From contig NZ_JBILJW010000015.1 in NCBI RefSeq assembly GCF_044377035.1, positions 16,597 through 80,596 of the forward strand: a DNA stretch of 64,000 nucleotides, in the 5' to 3' direction. Shown piece by piece: positions 16,914 through 25,500 of this stretch. This stretch comes from Silanimonas sp044377035. GTDB lineage: Bacteria > Pseudomonadota > Gammaproteobacteria > Xanthomonadales > Xanthomonadaceae. Both the position numbers and the translations under genes were made by a program. Within the stretch, counting starts at the first letter, position 1. The number at the start of each line of letters is the position of its first letter. The notes under the pieces are model-generated. The model made no database searches. It saw nothing but the letters and a program-made list of their open reading frames with translations, and had not been told where the DNA came from.

Positions 16914-17647
16914 GCTCCGCCAGCGCCGGCCTTCGCCGCGCGGGCCGCGGCCTGTTCGGCCGACGTCAGGGCAACCTTGTCGCGGAGGTAGGTGGGCTCG
17001 AGGCGCTCCGGCGCCACGGCATGCCCACGGGCGAACGCCCCGGCCGCGATCCGGGCCACGGCCGCGGCCGTGGGCAGGGCCTCGGCCTCGACCCGCACCA
17101 GTCGACCGGCGAGTTCGGCGCACCACACACCGCCACCCGCGGCGAAGCCGGTACCGACGCCGACTCGCCCAAGATCGGTCACGGGCCAACGGGCCGGAAG
17201 CGCCGCAGCGGCCTCGCCGACCGGCAGCAGGGCCTCCTCCGCCAATGCCTTGGGCAAACCGTCGGCATCGGCGGCGAACTCGCCGATGTAGAGCTCCCCC
17301 ATCCGGGCGTCGATGGCGGCCAACACCGGGCCCTCGGCGAGGTAGGGCTCGGCCAGCGCGGCCAGCGTGGACACCGGCACGACCGGCCGGTCCAGCCCGA
17401 GGGCGATGCCCTGCACGAGGCTGATGGCCAAGCGCACACCGGTGAAGGCGCCCGGGCCGACGCCGACCGCCAGCGCATCCAGCTGCGACTTCGCGAGACC
17501 CGCCTCGGACAGCAGGGCTTCCGCCCAAGGCAAGGCAAGTTCCGCATGCCGCCGCGGCGCGACCTCATGGCGCGCGAGCAGACGGCCGTCGTGCCAGAGC
17601 GCGACCGAGCAGGCTTCAGTGGCGAGCTCGAAGGCGAGCAAGATCAA
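16910..17647 (-). CDS. tsaB: TsaB, tRNA threonylcarbamoyladenosine modification protein
   Basis: A 245-residue member of the ASKHA/Kae1-like fold that partners TsaD and TsaE in making t6A37 on ANN-decoding tRNAs. The start LLAFELATEACSVAL, the segment LDALAVGVGPGAFTGVRLAI and VLAAIDARMGELY are diagnostic. It lacks the metal ligands of TsaD, as expected. The ATG overlaps the dinG stop by four bases, so it is the last gene of the mrcB-lipoprotein-dinG-tsaB run. Confidence 0.95.
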   Translation of the reverse strand: MILLAFELATEACSVALWHDGRLLARHEVAPRRHAELALPWAEALLSEAGLAKSQLDALAVGVGPGAFTGVRLAISLVQGIALGLDRPVVPVSTLAALAEPYLAEGPVLAAIDARMGELYIGEFAADADGLPKALAEEALLPVGEAAAALPARWPVTDLGRVGVGTGFAAGGGVWCAELAGRLVRVEAEALPTAAAVARIAAGAFARGHAVAPERLEPTYLRDKVALTSAEQAAARAAKAGAGGA

Positions 17648-19713
17648 GGCGCGGGCTCCGGGACCAGCGAGGGATCGAAGAAGGCCTGCACGTCGGCCAG
17701 GGCCTTGGTCCGCGTGAGCGGCGGCAGGCTGGCCATGAACACGCGGCCATAGGGCTTGCTGACGAGGCGCGGGTCGCAGAGCACCAGCACACCGCGGTCG
17801 TCGTGGCGGCGGATCAGGCGTCCCACCCCCTGCTTGAGCGCGATGGCAGCGGTGGGCACCTGCTCGGCGAGGAAGGGATTTCCACCGCGGCGGCGCACGG
17901 CCTCCAGCCGCGCTTCGAGGACCGGATCATCCGGTGCGGCGAAGGGCAGCTTGTCGATGACGACGACGGACAACGCATCGCCAGCGACATCGACGCCTTC
18001 CCAGAAACTCGCGGCACCGAGCAGCACGCCGTTGCCGCTGGCGCGGAACTGCTCAATCAGCTGCAAGCGCGGCGCCGTGCCCTGCACGAACAGCGGCCAC
18101 GGCCCTCCGGCCAACAGCGCTGCAGCCTCGCGCAGCGCGCGGTGCGAAGTGAACAGCAGGAACGCTCGGCCCTTCGAGGCCTCGAGCACCGGCCGCACCG
18201 CCGCGACGACGCGCTCGGTGTAGTCGCGCGACGAAGGCTCGGGCAGGCCGGGCGGGAAATAGGCCAGCGACTGCGTCTTCCAGTCGAAGGGGCTCTGCTC
18301 GAGCAGGGTGCGTGGCTCGTGCAGACCAAGCTTCCACGCGATGTGCTTGAGGTCGCCACCGACGGCCAACGTGGCCGAGGTGAAGATCCACGCCGCCTTG
18401 CTCTGCTCGCGGTAGCGGCGCAGCGGACCGGCGACGTCGAGCGGCGTGATCGAGAAAGCGAAGCCGCGCTGCGTGAGTTCGAACCAGCGGACCTCGCCGT
18501 GCGAGGCGGTGTCGGCGCGATCCTCGTCCTCCGCGCCATCAGTCGGGCCGGCGTGCTCGTTCGACGCTTCATCGCCATCGTCCGTTTCGAGCAAGCCCGG
18601 CGCGCCTTCCGCCCAAGTGCGCAGCCGCGTCTGGAACAGTTCGAGGCGCGTGAGCACGGCGGCGAACTCGGGCGCGGCCTCCTTCATCGGCGCGACCGCG
18701 GCGGCCAGCCCGGCCATCGCGGCGTCGAGCGTGCGCACCAGTGCCGGCATGTCGGCGTGGTGGTCGAGCAGAAGGGCCAGCGTGCCGCGCTGCGGCAGGC
18801 CTTCGCACTGCGCGCGCAGCAGACGGATCGCCGCTTCAAGCTCGCGCACCGCCGGCGAGACGGCCGCGAGGCTGCCCGCAACCTTGCCGCAGGCGCCGAT
18901 GGCGTCGCGCGTCAGGTCGATGAGCATGCGCGCCGAGACCGATTCGCCGAAGAACTGCGAGGCGAGGTCGGGCAGCTGGTGGGCTTCGTCGAGGACGAAG
19001 GCCGACGCCCCGGGGAGGATTTCGCCGAAGCCCTCCTCCTTGATGGCGAGGTCGGCCAGCAACAGGTGGTGGTTGATGACCACGAGATCGGCGGCCTGCG
19101 CCTCGGCGCGCGCCTTGACGACGAAGCAGTCCTGCCAGAACGGGCACTCGCTGCCGAGGCAGTTCTCGACCGTGGAGGTGACGAGGCCGCGCAGCGGCGA
19201 GTCTTCCGGCAGGTCTTCGATCTCGGCGAGGTCGCCGCGGCGCGTGCGCTTGCTCCACTGCACGATGCGCTCGAACTGGGCGATCTGTTCGCGGCCGCTG
19301 AACACCGGCGCGCCCTTGGCGAGCTCGGTGCGCTGCAGGCACAGGTAGTTGCTGCGGCCCTTCAGCAGCGCGGTGCGCAGGCCGAGGCCGAGCGCTTCGC
19401 GCACTTTCGGCAGGTCGCGGTGGTAGAGCTGGTCCTGCAGCGCCTTGGTGCCGGTCGAGACGATGACGCGCTGACCAGACAGCAGCGCCGGCACGAGGTA
19501 GGCATAGGTCTTGCCGGTGCCGGTGCCGGCCTCGGCCACCAGCGCACCGCGCTCGGCCATGGTCTCGGCGATGGCCACGCCCAAGCGCTGCTGCGCCGGC
19601 CGCGGCGCGTAGCCGGTAATCGCGTTCGCCAGCGCGCCGCCCTCGTCGAGCGCGCGGGCGGTCAGCATCGGCAGCACCCCGCGGCCGCCGGACGTGGCGG
19701 CCTCGGCCGTCAC
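17644..19713 (-). CDS. dinG: DinG/YoaA-type ATP-dependent DNA helicase
   Basis: A 689-residue superfamily 2, XPD-like 5'-3' helicase. The Walker A motif AEAGTGTGKT is near residues 60-69 and the DEAH box VLDEAHQL near 243. Between them are four cysteines (NYLCLQR; NCLGSECPFWQDC) that fit an iron-sulfur cluster. C-terminal helicase motifs include FTSHRALREAAALL, LLGAASFWEGVDV and a QGVGRLIRR arginine-finger motif. The sequence is closer to YoaA than to classical E. coli DinG, so the symbol is approximate. I take the GTG at 19713, which overlaps the preceding lipoprotein stop (GTGA); the open frame runs further upstream only in shadow. Confidence 0.88.
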   Translation of the reverse strand: MTAEAATSGGRGVLPMLTARALDEGGALANAITGYAPRPAQQRLGVAIAETMAERGALVAEAGTGTGKTYAYLVPALLSGQRVIVSTGTKALQDQLYHRDLPKVREALGLGLRTALLKGRSNYLCLQRTELAKGAPVFSGREQIAQFERIVQWSKRTRRGDLAEIEDLPEDSPLRGLVTSTVENCLGSECPFWQDCFVVKARAEAQAADLVVINHHLLLADLAIKEEGFGEILPGASAFVLDEAHQLPDLASQFFGESVSARMLIDLTRDAIGACGKVAGSLAAVSPAVRELEAAIRLLRAQCEGLPQRGTLALLLDHHADMPALVRTLDAAMAGLAAAVAPMKEAAPEFAAVLTRLELFQTRLRTWAEGAPGLLETDDGDEASNEHAGPTDGAEDEDRADTASHGEVRWFELTQRGFAFSITPLDVAGPLRRYREQSKAAWIFTSATLAVGGDLKHIAWKLGLHEPRTLLEQSPFDWKTQSLAYFPPGLPEPSSRDYTERVVAAVRPVLEASKGRAFLLFTSHRALREAAALLAGGPWPLFVQGTAPRLQLIEQFRASGNGVLLGAASFWEGVDVAGDALSVVVIDKLPFAAPDDPVLEARLEAVRRRGGNPFLAEQVPTAAIALKQGVGRLIRRHDDRGVLVLCDPRLVSKPYGRVFMASLPPLTRTKALADVQAFFDPSLVPEPAP

Positions 19714-20246
19714 ATCCGCACCGGCGGCGCGATGGTGCAGCGTTCGAGCATGGCCGCGGCGGAGGCGGCGTTCTCGGCTTCGCCACGCGATTCGCGCAGC
19801 AGCTTCACCAGCGTCCAGTTGCGGCGGCACAGCGGGCCGGATTTCGGGCCCAAGGCGATGCTCTGCTTGGCGAGGGCCTCGGCTTCATCGCGGGCCTTGC
19901 GCAGCACGGCGAGCTCGGCGCGCCACTGCAGCAGGTCCGGGTCGTCGGGCGTGATGGCGAGCGCCTTCAACAGCTCGCGATCGGCGCGCTGCGGGCGATT
20001 CGCCGCTTGGGCCTTTTCGGCGCGCTCGCGCAGGTCCTCGACATGCGGATCGACCAGCGGCGTGACAACCAGCTCGACGCCATCGCGGCCGGCCGCCTGC
20101 GTGGCTTCGACGATCTGCGCGTCGGTGAGCGGCGGCGGGCCGGCCGGCACCACGGGGGCCGGCGGCGGGGTGGCGCAACTGGCCAGCAGCAGCGCGCCGC
20201 CCAAGATCGCCAGGCCACGAAGCGCCGCGGCATGCATCGGGTTCAT
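19710..20246 (-). CDS. TPR-like lipoprotein, hypothetical
   Basis: A 178-residue predicted lipoprotein: the signal peptide ends in LLLASC with Cys24 as the lipidation site, followed by a Pro-rich linker. The C-terminal half is helical with one or two tetratricopeptide-like repeats (RADRELLKALAITPDDPDLL, then WRAELAVLRKARDEAEALAK). It lies eight bases after mrcB and overlaps dinG. The position beside PBP1b suggests an envelope role, possibly helping peptidoglycan synthesis as LpoB does in enterics, but it shows no clear LpoB similarity. Confidence 0.82.
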   Translation of the reverse strand: MNPMHAAALRGLAILGGALLLASCATPPPAPVVPAGPPPLTDAQIVEATQAAGRDGVELVVTPLVDPHVEDLRERAEKAQAANRPQRADRELLKALAITPDDPDLLQWRAELAVLRKARDEAEALAKQSIALGPKSGPLCRRNWTLVKLLRESRGEAENAASAAAMLERCTIAPPVRM

Positions 20247-20254
20247 CCTGTCCT

Positions 20255-22555
20255 TCACTCGCCGTCCGCTCCAAAACCGAAGAAATCGAGCAGGCCGCGT
20301 TCGACGCAGCTCAGGTGCTCGGCAGGCAGGAAGCCTGCGACAAAAGGATAGCGACGGGCACCGGTGCATTCGGATTCCGTCGTGGCAAATTGCCCCTGCG
20401 CGACGTAAGCCCATTCGATACCCTGCTCGCCCGGCTGCAGCGGCGCGCTGGGCAGGGTCGAGAACAGGCCCTGCCAGACGCGCATCGCGCCGGTGGCGCC
20501 GTACAGGCCCGTGGCCTCGTTGCGGTCGTTGCCCACCCACACCACGGCGAGGTGGCTGCCGGTGTAGCCCGCGAACCACGAATCGCGGCCGTCGTTGCTG
20601 GTGCCGGTCTTGCCCGCGGCGGCGAGGCCCGCCGTTTCGCCGCTGGCCAGCGCGCGGGCGGTGCCGCGGCGGGCGGCGTCCTGCAGCACGAGGGTGACGA
20701 GGCGCGCCGCGACGGCATCGCCCTCCTGCGCCTCGTCCTTGCGGCCGTCGTAGCGGGCCACTGGTTCGCCTTCCGGCGAAAGCACGCCGCGCACCGCACG
20801 CAGCGGCTGGATGCGACCGCCGGAGGCGAGGAACTGGTAAGCCTGCGCCATGGCATACGGCGAGAGATCGACGCTGCCGAGGATCAGGGAGGGGTTCGGT
20901 TCGGCATCGATCTCGGCGAGCGCCTTGAGCAGCGCGACCAGCCGCTCCGGTCCAACATCCATGCCCAGCCGAACCGTGGCCTGGTTGTAGCTGTAGATCA
21001 GCGCGTCTTCGAGCGGCAACACGCCATGGCTGCGGCCATCGGAATTCTTCGGCGCCCACTCCTGCCCGTTGGGCAGGCGCATCGACACCGGGCCATCGTC
21101 GATCGGCGAAGCCAGCGACCAGCGGCCCGGCTGCGCGAGGGCCAGCAGGTACACCATCGGCTTGAGCAGCGAGCCGACCGGACGCCGCGCATCGAGCGCA
21201 CGGTTGAAGGCCGGCTGGTTGGCGTTGCGGTCACCGACGATGGCACGCACGTCGCCGGTCTGCGCATCAGTGAGCACCAGTGCAGCCTGCAGCGCCGGTC
21301 GGTCGGCCTTGTCCAGCGCACCCAGCGAACGGGCGACGGAGGCTTCCGCATCGCGCTGCGCGGAGGGCGCGAGTGTGGTGTGCACGGTGAGCCCGGCGCC
21401 GGTGAGCGCATCCGCGTCGTAATCGCTCGCCAGCTGGCGGCGCACGAGGTCGAGGAAGCCGGGATAACGATTGCGCGCGAGACCGGGGCGCGCGAGCACG
21501 CCCAGCGGCTGGCGCCGCGCGGCATCGCGCTGGACCTCGGTGAGCAGGCCGGTGTCGTGGAAGACACCGAGCACGAGGTCGCGACGGGTCTTCGCGCGCT
21601 CCGGATGGCGGCGCGGGTCATGGTGCGAGGGGCCCTGCACCATGGCCACCAGCAGCGCGATCTCGTGGGCCTTTAGGTCGGCGACGTCGCGACCGAACCA
21701 GAAGCGCGAGGCGGCGCCGACGCCGTGGATGCTCTGCCCACCCTGCTGCCCGAGATAAACCTGGTTGAGGTAGGTCTCGAGGATGCGGCGCTTGTCGAAG
21801 CGCGCCTCGATGATCAGCGCGTAAGCCGCTTCCTTGGCCTTGCGGGTCGCGGTCTTGGCATTGCTCAGGAACAGGCTGCGCACGAGCTGCTGGGTCAGCG
21901 TGCTGCCGCCCTGTTCGAGTTCGCCTTCCTTGATGTTGACGAACATCGCGCGCAGCACGCCCCACGGGTCGATGCCGATGTGGTGCTTGAAGTTGCGGTC
22001 CTCGACGGCCTGCAGGCCGGCCACCAGCAGCGGCGGCGCATCATCGAGGCGGATCAGCTCGCGTTCTTCCTGCTTCGCCCCGTACAGCGTGGCGATGCGC
22101 GCCGGATCCAGCATGAAGCCGGGGCCGCCACCGTCGTTGCGGCGCAGGCCGGCGACGCGGCCGTTGGCGAGGCGCACCTCGGCGCGCGCCGGGTCGACCG
22201 CGCCGTCGACATCGCGGAAGCCGCGGGTGGCGATGCGGAACACGCCGCCCTCGCGGCTGAAGGTGCCCGGCGTGCGGCCATCGCCTTCACTGAAGGCCGC
22301 CGCCTCCAGCTCCTGCTGCAGCGCCGGCACGCTCATCGGCTCCCCTTCGACGAGGGCCAGCGGGCGGGCGAAGACCCGCGTCGGGATCTGCCAGGTCAGG
22401 GCCTCGAATTCGGCCCGCACCTCGCGGTCGAGTACCACCCCGACCGGGATGCCGAAGCCAAGGCCGAGGGCCAGCAGGAACAGGGCGCCCCACAGCCCGT
22501 AGCGCAGCAGCGGCTTGAAGCGGGCGGTGGCATTAGGGGATGGGCGCGAAACCAA
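20255..22555 (-). CDS. mrcB: Penicillin-binding protein 1B, bifunctional
   Basis: A 766-residue peptidoglycan synthase of class A. A short cytoplasmic tail is followed by one transmembrane helix (residues about 19-43), a UB2H-like region, and a GT51 transglycosylase with EDRNFKHHIGID and GGSTLTQQLVRSLF. The transpeptidase has the SxxK motif in VGSLLKPMVY (about residue 461), SYN at about 520, and KTGTSNDGRDSWFAGY near 651. The start is TTG at 22555: an in-frame stop lies just upstream and the next possible start would remove the membrane anchor. The 5' end overlaps the predicted start of the divergent glycosyltransferase by 16 bases. Confidence 0.93.
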   Translation of the reverse strand: MVSRPSPNATARFKPLLRYGLWGALFLLALGLGFGIPVGVVLDREVRAEFEALTWQIPTRVFARPLALVEGEPMSVPALQQELEAAAFSEGDGRTPGTFSREGGVFRIATRGFRDVDGAVDPARAEVRLANGRVAGLRRNDGGGPGFMLDPARIATLYGAKQEERELIRLDDAPPLLVAGLQAVEDRNFKHHIGIDPWGVLRAMFVNIKEGELEQGGSTLTQQLVRSLFLSNAKTATRKAKEAAYALIIEARFDKRRILETYLNQVYLGQQGGQSIHGVGAASRFWFGRDVADLKAHEIALLVAMVQGPSHHDPRRHPERAKTRRDLVLGVFHDTGLLTEVQRDAARRQPLGVLARPGLARNRYPGFLDLVRRQLASDYDADALTGAGLTVHTTLAPSAQRDAEASVARSLGALDKADRPALQAALVLTDAQTGDVRAIVGDRNANQPAFNRALDARRPVGSLLKPMVYLLALAQPGRWSLASPIDDGPVSMRLPNGQEWAPKNSDGRSHGVLPLEDALIYSYNQATVRLGMDVGPERLVALLKALAEIDAEPNPSLILGSVDLSPYAMAQAYQFLASGGRIQPLRAVRGVLSPEGEPVARYDGRKDEAQEGDAVAARLVTLVLQDAARRGTARALASGETAGLAAAGKTGTSNDGRDSWFAGYTGSHLAVVWVGNDRNEATGLYGATGAMRVWQGLFSTLPSAPLQPGEQGIEWAYVAQGQFATTESECTGARRYPFVAGFLPAEHLSCVERGLLDFFGFGADGE

Positions 22556-25500
22556 GCGTCAACCAAGCGATAATCCGGGTCCCGCAGTCTAGCGCAGCCC
22601 CCCTTGACCCCCGCTTGAACACCGCGACGTTGCCGACGGCACGACATGACCCGATCGGGACGATCGAAGGCGATCCGGGGCAGGGTTGGGACGGACGCCT
22701 GCGCGCCGCGCTGGCGGCGAGCGATGCCGCCCTGCTCCTTCTGGTGGCGCCCGGCGTGGCACCGGACGCCTTCACGCTCGCGCAGATGGCCGGGGCCTTG
22801 GCCGAGTCGCCCGGCCTCGATGCCGTTAGCCCCGTAGGCGTGCGCGACATCGCGGCCGCATGGGCCCTCGACGACCACGACGACGCCGTGCTGGAGGCCT
22901 GGACCTGGGCCCCGCACGTGGCGCTGCCCGCGGCGCCGGATGCGCGTTGCGCGCTGTGGCGCCGCGAAGCGGCCGAGCGCGCGCTGCGCACCAGCCCTGC
23001 CACCACGCCAGCGATCCACGGCGCCCGCCTGCCCCACCTCGCCGTGGCACTGGGCGACACCACCGCCGAAGCCCACGACGGAGTGCCGTTCCGGATCGAC
23101 CCCGAGTGGCGTCCGAACCGCCTCGCGCTGCGGCGTCCGGCCCCCACCGCTGCGGGACGCCGCGGCCGGCCGGTCGTGCTGCATGTGCTCCACGACTGGG
23201 GCGGCGGCGTCGCTCGCTTCGTCGCCGACCAGATGCGCGACGACCCGGACGCCGACCACCTCGCCCTCGTCAGCCACGGCGACGAGCGCCGCGGCCACGG
23301 CCAACGGATCGCCTTGCATCTCGGCCTCGACACCTGCCCGATCCGCGCCTGGGCCTGCACCCCGGCGGTTGGCGACACCGGCGATACCCACCCCGCCGTG
23401 CGCGCGGCCCTCGCCGAAAGCATCGCCAGCTTCGGCGTCTCGGCGGTGCGTGTCTCCTCGCTGATCGGCACCACGCTCGACGTGCTGCGCACCGGCTTGC
23501 CGACCACGTTCGTCGTGCACGACCTCTTTCCCTTCTGGCCGGTGCTCGACGACGTCGAACCCCGGCCGCGGTGGGACGCGGCCCGCCTCGCCGAGTTCGC
23601 CGAACGGCCGGGTTTCGCTTTCGGCGAGCGCCGTCCCGAGGTCTGGCAAGCGCGCGCCGCCGCCGCCGTCGCGGCGCTGGATGCGGAACACGTGCGCATC
23701 GTCGCGCCCTCGACGTTCGCCGCGGAGCGGCTGCGGGGCATGGCGCCGACGCTGTCCAACGCGACGGTCCTGCCGCACGGCCTGCCTCCCTTTGCGGGCG
23801 AGGTTCCGTCACGCGAGACGAGGCGTCGCCCCGGCCCGCTTCGCGTGCTGGTTCCCGGACGGCTGAAGGGCGGCAAGGGCGAATGGCTGCTGGAGGCGCT
23901 TGTTCCGCTCAGCCCCGCCGGCATCGACTGGTGCTTCGCCGGCGGCGGCGCGCTGGCGGCGCGCTACGCGCAGGCGCTGGGCGGCCGGGCGATCGACGAC
24001 TACGCAACGGACGAGCTGCCGCGACTGGTCGAGGCATTCGACCCGGACCTCGCCCTGCTGCCCTCCACCCTGCCCGAGACCTTCGGCTACGTCCTTTCCG
24101 AAATGCAGGCGCTCGGCGTGCCCGTGCTCGCGGCACAACTCGGCGCGTACGCGGAGCGTGCGGCCGCCGGCGAACCCGGCGTGACGGTCGTACCCGGCAC
24201 GGCGGCCGCGATCGCCGCGGCCCTCGCCGAGCGCGTGGCGCAGCCGGAACGCCAACCGCGCCCGCGCCCTGTGCCGACGTCGATGGCGGAATCGCGCGCC
24301 GGCTGGCGCATGCTCCATCCGCTGCGAACAGCCCGCCCTCGCCTGCTCGGCACCGGCGAGGCCGCCGTGGCCGCCACAACGCAGCACGTCGCCGGCCTGC
24401 TGCGCGCCGCTTCCGACGCCCTGGTGCAGGAACGTGACGACGCCTACCGGGCCTACGACCGCGACACCGCGGATCTGATCAGCCAGCGCAGCGCCGCGAT
24501 GGATCAGACCGATGAACTCCTGCGCGAGCAGGCGCAAGAGCGGGATCGCGTCGCGGAACACATCGCTGCGCTGGAGGCCGACGGTGCAAGGGATCGCGCA
24601 CAGACTCTCGCCCTTCAAGCCGAAATGGACCGCCTCGAGAGCGAGGCGGCATCGCTCCGCGAATCGACGCTCGAGCTGAAAGGCGAGCGCGACTCGGCCT
24701 ACCACTACTACGAGCGCGACACCGCCGACCTGATCCGCCAGCGCGATATCGCCCTCAGCCAGCGCGACGCCGCCATGGACCAGCTCGCCGAAGCGCGACG
24801 CACCCTCGCCCACCCGCTGCTGCGCATCGTCCTGCGCTTGCGCCGGCATGTCGGCGACGGCTGGGTGGCGGCGCGCTATCGAACCCGCCGCGGCATCGAC
24901 CTCGCCCTTCGCGGGTTGCGAAGCCTGCACACGCGCGGCGCCGGGGCCACGTGGGCGGCGGTGGTGCGCCGATTCGCGACGACGACGGCCGCGGCACCGG
25001 GTGCTGACGAGGCCCCCGACGCACCGCTCGCCTTCGCAACGCCGGCGACGGTGCGCGCCAGCGTGGTCATCCCGGTGCACGGCAAGCTGGACTACACGCT
25101 GGCCTGCCTGCGCAGCCTCGTCCAAACCCGCCTGTCGTCCGATGTCGAAGTGATCGTCGTCGACGACGCATCTCCAGACGAATCGGGCAAGGTGCTTTCC
25201 GCCATCCCCGGCCTGCGCTACCACCGCAACGCCGCCAACCTCGGCTTCGTCGGCAGCTGCAATGCAGGCGCAGCCATGGCGCGGGGCGAGTTCGTGGTGT
25301 TCCTCAACAACGACACCACGCTGACGCCCGGCTGGCTCGAGGCCCTGCTTCGCACGTTTGAGACACACCCGGACACCGGACTCGCCGGCGCGAAGCTGGT
25401 CTACCCGGATGGGCGCCTGCAGGAATCCGGCGGCATCGTCTTCTCCGATGGTTCGGGCTGGAACTTCGGGCGTTTCGAAGACCCGAAGCACCCGGCGTAC

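Noticed and set aside
17803..20697. A 964-codon + strand frame opposite dinG and the lipoprotein
   Set aside because: The minus strand encodes helicase motifs and a lipobox; the + frame is low-complexity and crosses three genes.
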